Positions 1 through 7,387 of a stretch of DNA of 15,186 bases are shown here, in pieces. The notes beneath the pieces were generated by a model, which worked only from the letters and a program-made list of their open reading frames with translations, was not told the origin of the DNA and searched no databases. Every line of letters starts with the position of its first letter. Positions within the stretch are counted from its first letter, which is position 1. Source of the stretch: Carnobacterium_A sp049673005 (GTDB lineage: Bacteria > Bacillota > Bacilli > Lactobacillales > Carnobacteriaceae); the NCBI RefSeq assembly GCF_049673005.1, contig NZ_JBATXB010000053.1:1-15186 (forward strand). Direction: 5' to 3'. The position numbers and the translations under genes were made by a program.

Positions 1-171
1 CTTTTAAATGACACACTTTCTTCAGAGCAAGAAGAGGATCAAGAGAATAACCCTTATTTTGACGCAGTCACTAAGGCGAATGACTTGGTAAAAGCTAAAT
101 TGAATCTTATCATTCCTGATAATGAAATGGTCTATATTCTAAAAATATTTGATACACAATCAGAAGAGTAA
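1..171 (+). CDS. C-terminal fragment of a PRD-domain transcriptional regulator (partial)
   Basis: The frame is open from base 1 to a TAA at 169-171, giving the last 56 residues of a protein whose start lies outside the window. The tail NPYFDAVTKANDLVKAKL followed by LIIPDNEMVYILKIF resembles the end of a PTS regulation domain (PRD), where a hydrophobic-P-D-E-x-x-Y-I pattern closes the last helices. PRDs occur in BglG/LicT antiterminators and in LevR/ManR-type sigma-54 activators, and are phosphorylated on histidines by PTS proteins. The next gene encodes a mannose-family EIIB, which favours the LevR/ManR type, but the diagnostic AAA+ domain is not in the window. No PRD histidine is visible in this fragment. 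The family call is moderate and the subfamily is inference. Confidence 0.6.
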   Translation, partial: LLNDTLSSEQEEDQENNPYFDAVTKANDLVKAKLNLIIPDNEMVYILKIFDTQSEE

Positions 172-180
172 TTTTTTTGG

Positions 181-225
181 AAACAAACTTTCTAGACTGA
201 TTTAGTCGTCTAGTAAGGTTTGTTT
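181..225 (+). terminator. Long hairpin after the PRD regulator gene
   Basis: The arms 181-197 and 208-225 pair over about 17 bp (AAACAAAC...CTAGAC against GTCTAG...GTTTGTTT) with small internal mismatches and a 10-base loop. The 3' arm ends in TTTGTTTTAC, a weak T tract, and a TTTTTTT run precedes the 5' arm at 171-178. It probably terminates the regulator transcript. The opposite-strand side also looks terminator-like. Confidence 0.6.
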
Positions 226-232
226 TACATAG

Positions 233-262
233 TTGAGAAGTGCTTATAAATACTACTATAAT
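233..262 (+). promoter_or_regulatory. Sigma-A type promoter of the EIIB gene
   Basis: TTGAGA (233-238) and a perfect TATAAT (257-262) are separated by 18 bases, just after the hairpin. The predicted start point near 268-270 leaves a leader of only about 12-20 bases before the ATG at 282 or 288. No GG-N10-GC sigma-54 promoter was seen between the regulator and this gene. Confidence 0.6.
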
Positions 263-281
263 AGATAAGGATGGTATTATC

Positions 282-779
282 ATGGTAATGGATATTCGTT
301 TAGTACGAATTGACGACCGTTTGATTCATGGTCAGGTAGCAACAGTTTGGACAAAAACAATGAAAATTAATCGTATACTAGTTGTCAGTGATGAAGTTGC
401 AAAGGACACACTAAGAAAAACGTTACTGAAGCATGCAGCACCTCCTGGAGGAACGGCTAACGTTATTACAATAGAAAAAATGATTGCTATCTATCAAGAT
501 CCTCAATTTGATGTTTTTAAAGCGATGTTGTTGTTTACAAACCCACACGACGTAAAAAGAGTCGTAGAAGGTGGAGTTAAATTCAATTCCGTTAATATTG
601 GGGGAATGAGTTTTTCTACAGGGAAAAGAATGATAACAAATGCGGTTGCTGTTAACGCACAAGACGTCGAAGACTTTAATTATTTAAATGAGCAAGGAAT
701 TGAACTCGAAATTCGTAAAGTAGCTTCTGATAATAAAATTTATATGATAGATCTTTTGAAGAAAGAGAATATGCTTTAA
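282..779 (+). CDS. PTS system mannose/fructose/sorbose-family EIIB component
   Basis: This is a 165-residue protein, the normal size for a single-domain EIIB of the mannose family. The signature RIDDRLIHGQVATVW lies at the N-terminus, and its histidine (residue 16 from this start) is the residue that accepts phosphate from EIIA and passes it to the sugar. Later family features are VVSDEVAKD, MLLFTNPHDV and VNIGGMSF. I chose ATG 282, with AAGG at 267-270 upstream. ATG 288 is a good alternative, and an in-frame GTG at 240 is unlikely. It is an orphan: no EIIA, EIIC or EIID lies beside it, and secG follows. It may supply a split PTS or phosphorylate the neighbouring PRD regulator, but both roles are inference. 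Confidence 0.9.
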   Translation: MVMDIRLVRIDDRLIHGQVATVWTKTMKINRILVVSDEVAKDTLRKTLLKHAAPPGGTANVITIEKMIAIYQDPQFDVFKAMLLFTNPHDVKRVVEGGVKFNSVNIGGMSFSTGKRMITNAVAVNAQDVEDFNYLNEQGIELEIRKVASDNKIYMIDLLKKENML

Positions 780-895
780 ACAAGAATTAAGATAGGGTTT
801 TGAGATAGGAAATAGGGACAAACTCTTCTGGTAATTTATCTTTCATTATGGTAAAGTTAGTTGCAAGAGAAACGTTAGACAGGAGGGCAATAAAC

Positions 896-1132
896 GTGTA
901 CGATACATTTTTAATTGCTGAACTTATCATATCAGTTTTACTGATTATTGTGGTTGTGATGCAACCAACTAAAACAAACAATGCAGCTAGTGCATTTACT
1001 GGCGGAGCAGAACAATTATTTGGGAAACAAAAAGCACGCGGTTTCGAAGCTGTTTTACAGCGGACAACGGTTGTTTTAGGAATTGCCTTTTTTGTAATAG
1101 CGCTAGTATTAGCCTATTTATCAACTAAATAA
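896..1132 (+). CDS. secG: Preprotein translocase subunit SecG
   Basis: SecG is the small auxiliary subunit of the SecYEG channel and assists SecA-driven export. This 78-residue protein has the expected two membrane helices, about residues 3-21 and 54-75. Between them is the conserved cytoplasmic loop, with Q-P rich in small residues, then SAFTGGAEQLFG and the K/R-rich stretch before ERT/QRTT. The start is GTG 896, because AGGAGGG at 881-887 sits 8 bases upstream. The longer frame from ATG 848 has no ribosome site. In many Firmicutes secG heads a secG-esterase-rnr-smpB cluster. Here the esterase, rnr and smpB lie about 3 kb downstream, beyond a metal transporter operon. No convincing promoter was found in 780-895. 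Confidence 0.95.
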   Translation: MYDTFLIAELIISVLLIIVVVMQPTKTNNAASAFTGGAEQLFGKQKARGFEAVLQRTTVVLGIAFFVIALVLAYLSTK

Positions 1133-1141
1133 CAAGTATGC

Positions 1142-1177
1142 AAAGTTACTCTGAAAAATTGTGAGTAACTTTTTTTT
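1142..1177 (+). terminator. Rho-independent terminator of secG
   Basis: A perfect stem, AAAGTTACTC (1142-1151) with GAGTAACTTT (1163-1172), encloses an 11-base loop and runs straight into eight T residues (1170-1177). Confidence 0.92.
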
Positions 1178-1203
1178 ATGTAAAAAATTAATATCTTTTA
1201 ACT

Positions 1204-1258
1204 AGTCTTGGAAATAGATGTAAAAATCTATATTCTTAGACTTTTTTATTTTTTTTAA
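1204..1258 (+). terminator. Second, tandem terminator after secG
   Basis: A second hairpin, with arms 1204-1219 and 1226-1242 (AGTCTTGGAAATAGAT against ATCTATATTCTTAGACT, one or two bulges), is followed by a T-rich run to 1258. It lies 27 bases after the first terminator and gives a strong double stop between secG and the metal transporter operon. Confidence 0.85.
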
Positions 1259-1392
1259 GAGAACAAAATGAAATAGGAACATAGGTTTAGTACTAAATAC
1301 AGAAAGTATTCGCTTACAAAAAAACCTTGGTTTAAATACTGCTAAATTCTAGATAAAATGGAAAAAAACATCAATTATTTAAGGAAAAAAGG
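1259..1392 (+). other. AT-rich intergenic stretch upstream of the metal transporter promoter
   Basis: No gene is supported here. A perfect 12-base palindrome TTTAGTACTAAA lies at 1286-1297. A weak cre-like element ending CGCTTACA lies at 1305-1318 and matches the CcpA consensus only in its right half. A 13-codon frame from ATG 1358 has no ribosome site and is not called. The palindrome shares its TTTAGT / ACTAAA units with the promoter-proximal palindrome at 1401-1415, so it could be a distal operator. Confidence 0.4.
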
Positions 1393-1421
1393 TTGCTAAA
1401 ACTAAAGTATTTAGTTATACT
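1393..1421 (+). promoter_or_regulatory. Promoter of the manganese/iron ABC transporter operon
   Basis: TTGCTA (1393-1398) and TATACT (1416-1421) are spaced by 17 bases, placing the start point near 1428. The spacer and -10 contain the palindromes ACTAAA-GTA-TTTAGT (1401-1415) and AAAGTAT-N6-ATACTTT (1404-1423), as expected for a repressed promoter. Confidence 0.75.
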
Positions 1422-1431
1422 TTAAACGAGG

Positions 1432-1460
1432 TTTAGGCACACCTTAAATTTAAAAGGTGT
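1432..1460 (+). promoter_or_regulatory. Probable operator, DtxR/MntR-like dyads
   Basis: Just after the predicted start point lies TTTAGGCACACCTTAAA (1432-1448), with half-sites TTTAGG and CCTTAAA. This TTAGG...CCTAA layout is of the kind bound by DtxR/MntR-family metal repressors. It overlaps a second dyad, ACACCTT (1439-1445) with AAGGTGT (1454-1460). Control by a Mn- or Fe-dependent repressor is inferred from this pattern and from the genes downstream. The regulator gene is not in the window. Confidence 0.45.
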
Positions 1461-1500
1461 ATAAATAATGAATAGAACAAAAAAGAAAGGGCGTTACAAC

Positions 1501-2238
1501 ATGATTGAATTAAAAAACTTAACCGTTACTTATCAAGATAAACCGGCTCTTTTGGATATATCACTTAAGATTAGAGAAAATGCTATAACTGGAATCATTG
1601 GACCTAACGGAGCTGGGAAATCAACGTTGATTAAAGGGATGATGGATTTAGTTAAAAAAAATTCTGGAGTAACAACTGTAGATGGGAACTCTTTAAACAA
1701 TGTGAGAAAAAATATAGCTTATGTGGAACAAAGAAATACGATTGATCTTACTTTCCCTATAAAAGTTAGCGAAACAGTTTTGCTAGGGACTTTCCCTAAA
1801 CTGGGCCTTTTTCATCGTCCGAAAGAAAGGGAAAAACAAAAAGTAATAGAAAGTCTAAAGCAAGTTAAAATGGAAGAATTTAAGAATCGTCAAATTGGCG
1901 AACTCTCTGGTGGACAATTGCAAAGGGTCTTTATTGCACGTGCATTAGCCCAAGAAGCAGATATTATATTTTTAGATGAGCCTTTTGTTGGGATTGATAT
2001 GAACAGCGAGAAAGTAATTATTGATTTACTTAAAAAATTGAGAAACGAAGGTAAAACAATAGTTGTTGTTCATCATGATTTAAGTAAAGTAACGACTTAT
2101 TTTGATGATTTAATTATACTGAATCAAAAATTAATTAGTTATGGCCCAATTTCTGAATCTTTTACGACTAAGAATATTAAAGCTGCGTATGGTGATTCTA
2201 TGGGAGACTTAATGATCAAGGGGGTTAAAGACGAATGA
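1501..2238 (+). CDS. mntB: Manganese/iron ABC transporter, ATP-binding protein
   Basis: This ATPase powers import through the permease encoded next. From ATG 1501 it is 245 residues. It shows Walker A GPNGAGKST (about residues 34-42), the signature LSGGQLQRVFIARAL, Walker B IIFLDEP followed by the D-loop, and the switch histidine in VVVHHDL. The closest functional group is the metal-importer ATPases EfaC/MtsB/PsaB/MntB. AAAGGG at 1486-1491, nine bases upstream, supports 1501. An in-frame ATG at 1468 would add 11 residues and has a weaker site. The stop overlaps the permease start as ATGA (2235-2238), which suggests translational coupling. The gene order ATPase, permease, lipoprotein matches enterococcal efaCBA. 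Confidence 0.92.
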   Translation: MIELKNLTVTYQDKPALLDISLKIRENAITGIIGPNGAGKSTLIKGMMDLVKKNSGVTTVDGNSLNNVRKNIAYVEQRNTIDLTFPIKVSETVLLGTFPKLGLFHRPKEREKQKVIESLKQVKMEEFKNRQIGELSGGQLQRVFIARALAQEADIIFLDEPFVGIDMNSEKVIIDLLKKLRNEGKTIVVVHHDLSKVTTYFDDLIILNQKLISYGPISESFTTKNIKAAYGDSMGDLMIKGVKDE

Positions 2239-3080
2239 TTGCTAATTTTATAGAAGGTTTAACAAAGTATGAATTTTTACAAAATGCTTTATTCACATCG
2301 GTAGTCATTGGGATTGTTTCCGGAGTTATTGGGTGTTTCATCATCCTAAGAGGAATGTCTCTAATGGGAGATGCGATATCTCATGCGGTTCTTCCAGGTG
2401 TAGCTGTTTCTTATATTGTCGGAGTTAACTACTTCATTGGTGCAACTGTTTTTGGTTTATTTGCGGCCTTAATAATAGGATTAGTTACTCAACATAGTAA
2501 GTTGAAAAGTGATACAGCCATTGGTATTGTCTTTAGTTCATTTTTTGCAGCAGGTATTATCGCAATATCTTTTGCAAAAAGTTCAACCGACTTGTATCAT
2601 ATTTTATTCGGAAACGTATTAGCCGTTACGCAAAGTGACATGATGATTACAGTAGTGATTGCGATCATTGTTATTTTGTTCGTGATTGTCTTTTATAAAG
2701 AATTACTTGTTAGTTCATTTGATCCAGTAATGGCACAAGCGTATGGATTGAAAATACACATTATTCACTATGCATTAATGTTACTGCTTACTTTAGTTGC
2801 TGTTTCAGCGTTGCAAACGGTTGGGACAATTTTAGTTGTTGCCATGTTAATTACTCCAGCTGCAACGGCCTATCTATTATCTAATAGATTGTCAGTTATG
2901 ATTCTTATTGCTTCTACGATAGGTGTTGTCAGTTCAGTTGTAGGTCTATTCTTAAGTTATTCGTACAATTTAGCTTCAGGTGCAGCGATAGTATTAACAA
3001 CAACAGTATTCTTTATCATTGCATTTTTATTTTCACCAAAACAGAACCTATTAATAAAGAGAAGGAAGGCTATAAAATGA
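2235..3080 (+). CDS. mntC: Manganese/iron ABC transporter, membrane permease (ABC-3 family)
   Basis: This 281-residue, strongly hydrophobic protein has about eight or nine predicted membrane helices, as in ZnuB/MntB/PsaC permeases. The family stretch SLMGDAISHAVLPGVAV lies near residues 42-58, and VAMLITPAATAYLL lies in a late helix. Such proteins dimerise to form the metal path across the membrane. The gene overlaps the ATPase gene by four bases at its start and the lipoprotein gene by four bases at its end (3077-3080), so the three are translated as one coupled unit. Its own ribosome site is AAGGGGG at 2218-2224. The short basic tail KRRKAIK is cytoplasmic by the positive-inside rule. Confidence 0.92.
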   Translation: MIANFIEGLTKYEFLQNALFTSVVIGIVSGVIGCFIILRGMSLMGDAISHAVLPGVAVSYIVGVNYFIGATVFGLFAALIIGLVTQHSKLKSDTAIGIVFSSFFAAGIIAISFAKSSTDLYHILFGNVLAVTQSDMMITVVIAIIVILFVIVFYKELLVSSFDPVMAQAYGLKIHIIHYALMLLLTLVAVSALQTVGTILVVAMLITPAATAYLLSNRLSVMILIASTIGVVSSVVGLFLSYSYNLASGAAIVLTTTVFFIIAFLFSPKQNLLIKRRKAIK

Positions 3081-4003
3081 AAAAAATAAAGTTAATTGTA
3101 GCATTACTAATCTTAACCGTTTTTGTATCAGCATGTGGAACAAGCAGTGAAGAAGCAAAGAGCGATAAATTACAAGTTGTAGCAACAAACTCTATACTAG
3201 CAGATATGATTAAAAACGTAGCAGGCGATAAGATTGATTTGCATAGTATCGTTCCAGTTGGCACAGACCCCCACCACTATGAAGTTTTACCTGAAGATAT
3301 TGAGCGTTCAACAGATGCAGATGTTATCTTCTATAATGGATTAAATCTTGAAACTGGTGGAAACGGTTGGTTTGCTAACTTGATGGAAACGTCTAAAAAA
3401 GTAGAAGGAGAAGATTATTTTTCTACAAGTGAAGGGGTCAAACCAATGTTTCTAACTTCAGCAGGTCAAGAAACAGAGCAAGATCCTCATGCCTGGTTAG
3501 ATATTAGCAATGGAATCAAGTATGTTAAAAACATTACTGAAGTATTGATTGAAAAAGACCCAGATAATAAAACAACTTATGAAGAAAATGCCACAGCTTA
3601 TATTGAAAAGTTGCGTGCATTGGATACTAAAGCAAAAGCAGAATTCAAAGATATCCCTGAAGAACAAAAATTACTCGTTACTAGTGAAGGGGCATTTAAG
3701 TACTTCTCAGCAGCTTATGGAGTAACAGGCGACTATATCTGGGAAATTAATACTGAAAGCCAAGGCACACCGGAACAGATGAGTAAAATTATCGATACAA
3801 TTAGAGAGAGTAAGGTACCTTCGTTATTTGTTGAAACAAGTGTAGATAAACGAAGTATGCAAAGTGTCTCAAAAGAAACAGGCGTGCCAATTTACGAAAC
3901 TATTTTTACTGACTCAATTGCAAAAGAGGGAGAAAATGGAGATAGTTATTACGATATGATGGAATGGAATCTGACAAAGATTCATGAAGGGCTAAATAGA
4001 TAA
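3077..4003 (+). CDS. mntA: Manganese/iron-binding lipoprotein of the ABC transporter (PsaA/EfaA-like)
   Basis: This is the extracellular binding protein that captures the metal for the permease. It begins with a basic and hydrophobic signal peptide ending in the lipobox VSAC, so Cys20 would be lipidated. Four residues match the metal ligands of PsaA-type cluster A-I proteins: His67 (DPHHYE), His138 (DPHAWL), Glu204 (SEGAFKYF) and Asp279 (FTDSIAKEG). The His-His-Glu-Asp set indicates Mn(II)/Fe(II) rather than Zn(II), as zinc proteins have a third His and a His-rich loop, which is absent here. At 308 residues the length is usual. GGAAGG just upstream is the ribosome site, and the ATG overlaps the permease stop. 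In streptococci and enterococci these lipoproteins are known surface antigens. Confidence 0.95.
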   Translation: MKKIKLIVALLILTVFVSACGTSSEEAKSDKLQVVATNSILADMIKNVAGDKIDLHSIVPVGTDPHHYEVLPEDIERSTDADVIFYNGLNLETGGNGWFANLMETSKKVEGEDYFSTSEGVKPMFLTSAGQETEQDPHAWLDISNGIKYVKNITEVLIEKDPDNKTTYEENATAYIEKLRALDTKAKAEFKDIPEEQKLLVTSEGAFKYFSAAYGVTGDYIWEINTESQGTPEQMSKIIDTIRESKVPSLFVETSVDKRSMQSVSKETGVPIYETIFTDSIAKEGENGDSYYDMMEWNLTKIHEGLNR

Positions 4004-4014
4004 TGATTTAAGAG

Positions 4015-4067
4015 AAAAAACTAGTACGAAAGAGCCATAAAAGTGGTTCTATCGCACTAGTTTTTTT
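4015..4067 (+). terminator. Terminator of the metal transporter operon
   Basis: The long stem ACTAGT-CGA-AGA-CCA pairs with TGG-TCT-TCG-ACTAGT, with single mismatches. It is flanked by AAAAAA on the 5' side and TTTTTTT (4061-4067) on the 3' side. Confidence 0.92.
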
Positions 4068-4203
4068 AATCAATTAGAAAAAGAAACAATAAAAAATAGA
4101 AGTAAAGAGTAAATAGATGTTTCGACAGTGTTTGGGTATGAAAATGGTGAAATATAAAGTAAAATAGAAAGTAATAGGAATTGTAACAGGAGGAGATTTC
4201 ACA

Positions 4204-4959
4204 ATGGTTAAACAAACTCTGCCGCAACCATTTTTTTTTGAAAAGGGACCTAAAGCAGTTTTATTAATGCACGCATACACAGGAAGTCCGAATGATGTTA
4301 GAATGATGGGACGTGCTCTGGAAAAAGAAAATTATACGGTCTATGCACCACTATTCAAAGGACATGGTACAGTTGAACCAGAAGATATCCTTGCGGCGAC
4401 TCCTGAAGACTGGATACAAGATGCAAAAGAGGCTTTAGATTTTTTGGCTGATAAAGGATATAAGCAGGTAGCAGTCTTTGGTTTATCATTAGGCGGGGTA
4501 ATAGCAACGAATATTATGACTACAGAATCTATCTTAGCAAGTGGTTCATTTAGTTCGCCAACGATAAATGACGAGAAAAGCAATTTAAGACCTTCTTTTT
4601 TACGTTATGTTAGACGCATAAAAAAACTAGCTGGACAAACTCCTGAGAGTATAGAATCTCGAATGGTAACCGTTGAAAAAAATCTTGATCAACAATTAGC
4701 AGCTATTTCTAAAATGGTTTCAACGATGCAGCCAGCTTATAAAGAAATAACGAAGCCAGTATTTATTGCTCAATCCGGGCAAGATGAACTAATCAATCCA
4801 CAAATAGCAATAAAGTTTAAAGATGAATTAATACATGCAAAAGTAGATTTTAAGTGGTATGAAAATAGTACACATGTTATCACTGTTGGTGTAGACAGAA
4901 GAGAGTTAGAAGAGGATGTGCTACATTTCCTGTCTGATTTGAATTGGAATGGAGAGTAA
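4204..4959 (+). CDS. est: Carboxylesterase, alpha/beta-hydrolase of the Est30 type
   Basis: This 251-residue cytoplasmic alpha/beta hydrolase is close in size to Geobacillus Est30. The nucleophile elbow GLSLGG gives Ser95. Asp194 in SGQDELI and His224 in NSTHVIT complete the triad, with spacing almost the same as Est30. LLMHAYTGSPNDVR near residue 20 forms the oxyanion region. The natural substrate is unknown, and short-chain esters are typical in vitro. AGGAGGAG at 4188-4195 fixes the start. It leads an operon with rnr, only five bases apart, as in other Firmicutes (yvaK-rnr in Bacillus). A clear promoter was not resolved in 4068-4187. Confidence 0.92.
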   Translation: MVKQTLPQPFFFEKGPKAVLLMHAYTGSPNDVRMMGRALEKENYTVYAPLFKGHGTVEPEDILAATPEDWIQDAKEALDFLADKGYKQVAVFGLSLGGVIATNIMTTESILASGSFSSPTINDEKSNLRPSFLRYVRRIKKLAGQTPESIESRMVTVEKNLDQQLAAISKMVSTMQPAYKEITKPVFIAQSGQDELINPQIAIKFKDELIHAKVDFKWYENSTHVITVGVDRRELEEDVLHFLSDLNWNGE

Positions 4960-4964
4960 AATGA

Positions 4965-7367
4965 ATGAAAAATAATCAAACGATAAAAGAAGCTATTTTG
5001 GTATATATGAACGAACAAAATCAAATGTCTTTCAAAGTAAAAGAATTAAGTGAAGGAATGAAGTTGACTAGTTCAGCTGATTTTAAAATGCTTGTTTCAA
5101 CGTTAGCTGAAATGGAGCGCGAGGGAACTGTTTTTCTTAACAAAAAAGGTGAATTTAAAATTACTGAAAAAGATACCGTTTTATCAGGTGTTTTCCGAGC
5201 AAGTGATCGCGGATTTGGTTTTGTATCGATTGAAGACGAAGAAAACGATATTTATATTCCTATCAATCAGACGAATTTTGCATTAGATGGAGATATTGTT
5301 ACAGTAGATATTCTTCGCCCAGCAGAACCGTGGTTTGATAAAGGTGCGGAAGGTAAAGTCAAAGCGATTATTGAGCGTAAATTTACTCAATTAGTTGGAG
5401 AGTTTTTCGCTTATACCGAGGAAGGCATTGAAGAAACTGGCCTATACGGTTACATTGAACCCAAAGATAAAAAACTTACAGATTTCAGAGTATTTATTGA
5501 AGAAAAAGGAATCAAGCCAGTCGATGGAGCTATTGTTTTAGTTGAACTAACATTATATCCGGATAGGGAATTTCCAAGAAGCATGCAAGGGATTGTTAAA
5601 TCAATTATCGGACATAAAAATGATCCAGGTATTGATATTTTAACAATCGTCTATAAACATGGTATTCAAATTGAATTTCCAGAAGAAGTGATGAATCAAG
5701 CTAATGAAGTGCCAGACAAAGTGACTGAAAAAGATATGGAGAACCGTCGTGATTTACGTGATGAAATCCTTGTGACAATCGATGGAGAAGACGCGAAGGA
5801 TTTAGATGACGCAGTAACCGTAAAAAGATTGAAAAATGGCAACTTTAAATTAGGTGTTCATATTGCAGATGTTTCTTACTACGTAACGGAAGGCAGTCCA
5901 CTAGATTTGGAAGCTTACGATCGAGCAACCAGTGTTTACCTAACGGATCGAGTTATTCCGATGTTGCCACATCGCTTATCAAACGGAATTTGTTCTTTGA
6001 ATCCAAATGAGGATCGATTAGCAATGAGTTGTGAAATGGAAATTGATTCAGCAGGTAAAGTTGTAAATCATGAAGTTTTCCAAAGTGTTATCCGCTCTTA
6101 CCGTCGAATGAGCTATACACAAGTAAACCAAATCATTACAGATAAAGAGGATACTGTTCGTAAAGAAAACGCAGACTTAGTATCTATGTTTGAGGATATG
6201 GCTGATTTGCATAAAATTCTAGAAGGCAATAGAAAAACTCGTGGAGCGATTGACTTTGAATCTCCCGAAGCTAAAATTATTGTCGATTCACAAGGACATC
6301 CTTTAGATATTGAGCTACGCGAAAGGGGCATTGGTGAACGCATGATTGAGTCATTCATGTTATCAGCTAATGAAACAGTATCAGAGCATTACACACGTAT
6401 GAAGGTACCGATGATTTACCGTGTCCATGAACAGCCAGATAGTGATCGTATGCAACGTTTTATGGAATTCGTTACAGCTTTTGGTATTTCTGTAAAAGGG
6501 CTTAGTGAAAATGTATCACCAAAAAGCTTACAAAAAGTTTTGAGAAGTGTTGCAGGGAAACCAGAAGAAACAGTTATCTCAACAATGCTCTTGCGTAGTA
6601 TGAAGCAAGCCAAATATGATGTTGAACCTTTAGGACACTATGGATTGGCTGCTGATTATTATTCCCACTTTACTTCACCTATCAGACGTTACCCTGATTT
6701 AATTTTACATCGTCTGATTCGTTCATACAGTGAAGAGGGAACAAGTTCAAAACAAAAAGATAAATGGAGTAGTCTACTTCCTGATATTGCTATTCAAAGT
6801 TCTAAAATGGAACGTCGCGCAGTAGATGCTGAGAGAGAAACTGATGCACTTAAGAAAACAGAATTTATGGTAGATAAAGTTGGCGAAACATTCGAAGGGA
6901 TTATTGGGTCAGTCTTAAGATTTGGTTTATTTATTGAATTACCAAATACTGTTGAAGGTCTTGTTCATATTTCTAATATGAAAGACGACTACTATAACTT
7001 CGTCGAAGAGCAACTAATGCTAGTTGGAGAGCGTACAGGTGTTGTTTATCGAATCGGTCAAAAAGTTAAAATTAAAGTAACTAAAGCTAATCCAGAAACA
7101 CGTGAAATTGATTTTGAATTGATTCCAGATCCGGATGCACCAAAAGCAGATTCTTATTCTCAATTGAAAAAAAGTGGAGATAAGGATAAGAAGAAGTCAG
7201 GCGATCGAAGACCAGATAGAAACAAACAAGCTAAAGAATCAATGGCTAAAAAGAGCAGTCGTCAAGATAAAGATACTAAAAATAGCCATTCTAAAGATAA
7301 AAAGAAAAATAAGCCATTTTATAAAGATGTTGCTAAAAAAGGAAAACCAAAAAAGAAACATAGTTAA
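4965..7367 (+). CDS. rnr: Ribonuclease R (3'-5' exoribonuclease)
   Basis: RNase R degrades structured RNA processively from the 3' end and works in mRNA decay, rRNA quality control and trans-translation. The 800 residues show an N-terminal winged-helix region (about 1-70) and cold-shock-like OB domains (about 75-230). The RNB catalytic domain follows (about 255-590), with acidic metal ligands in GEDAKDLDDAV (Asp273, Asp279, Asp281, Asp282) and HIADVSYYV. An S1 domain spans about 637-718, and the last 70 residues are a very lysine-rich tail. Such tails in RNase R help unwind RNA and contact the trans-translation machinery. GGAGAG (4951-4956) supports ATG 4965. A second ATG at 4961 is out of frame and stops at once. 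smpB follows after 20 bases. Confidence 0.97.
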   Translation: MKNNQTIKEAILVYMNEQNQMSFKVKELSEGMKLTSSADFKMLVSTLAEMEREGTVFLNKKGEFKITEKDTVLSGVFRASDRGFGFVSIEDEENDIYIPINQTNFALDGDIVTVDILRPAEPWFDKGAEGKVKAIIERKFTQLVGEFFAYTEEGIEETGLYGYIEPKDKKLTDFRVFIEEKGIKPVDGAIVLVELTLYPDREFPRSMQGIVKSIIGHKNDPGIDILTIVYKHGIQIEFPEEVMNQANEVPDKVTEKDMENRRDLRDEILVTIDGEDAKDLDDAVTVKRLKNGNFKLGVHIADVSYYVTEGSPLDLEAYDRATSVYLTDRVIPMLPHRLSNGICSLNPNEDRLAMSCEMEIDSAGKVVNHEVFQSVIRSYRRMSYTQVNQIITDKEDTVRKENADLVSMFEDMADLHKILEGNRKTRGAIDFESPEAKIIVDSQGHPLDIELRERGIGERMIESFMLSANETVSEHYTRMKVPMIYRVHEQPDSDRMQRFMEFVTAFGISVKGLSENVSPKSLQKVLRSVAGKPEETVISTMLLRSMKQAKYDVEPLGHYGLAADYYSHFTSPIRRYPDLILHRLIRSYSEEGTSSKQKDKWSSLLPDIAIQSSKMERRAVDAERETDALKKTEFMVDKVGETFEGIIGSVLRFGLFIELPNTVEGLVHISNMKDDYYNFVEEQLMLVGERTGVVYRIGQKVKIKVTKANPETREIDFELIPDPDAPKADSYSQLKKSGDKDKKKSGDRRPDRNKQAKESMAKKSSRQDKDTKNSHSKDKKKNKPFYKDVAKKGKPKKKHS

Positions 7368-7387
7368 GCAAGTAGGGAGGCAAAAAA

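Noticed and set aside
160..281. Sigma-54 (-24/-12) promoter for the EIIB gene, expected if the upstream gene is a LevR/ManR activator
   Set aside because: No GG-N10-GC arrangement was found. A near-consensus sigma-A promoter is present instead.
791..819. Three short ATAGG repeats upstream of secG
   Set aside because: Units are only five bases long and unevenly spaced, and no function can be argued.
787..981. Minus-strand frame over the secG upstream region, and the many other minus-strand frames inside est, rnr, smpB, gpm and allD
   Set aside because: They lie opposite well-supported genes, lack ribosome sites and family features, and look like shadow frames.
1198..1209. AdcR-like zinc box (TTAACTAGTCTT)
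   Set aside because: Only about nine of twelve positions fit, it overlaps the second terminator, and it lies about 200 bases before the promoter. The lipoprotein ligands also indicate Mn/Fe, not Zn.
1358..1399. 13-codon frame upstream of the metal transporter
   Set aside because: It has no ribosome site, very low complexity, and ends at the promoter.
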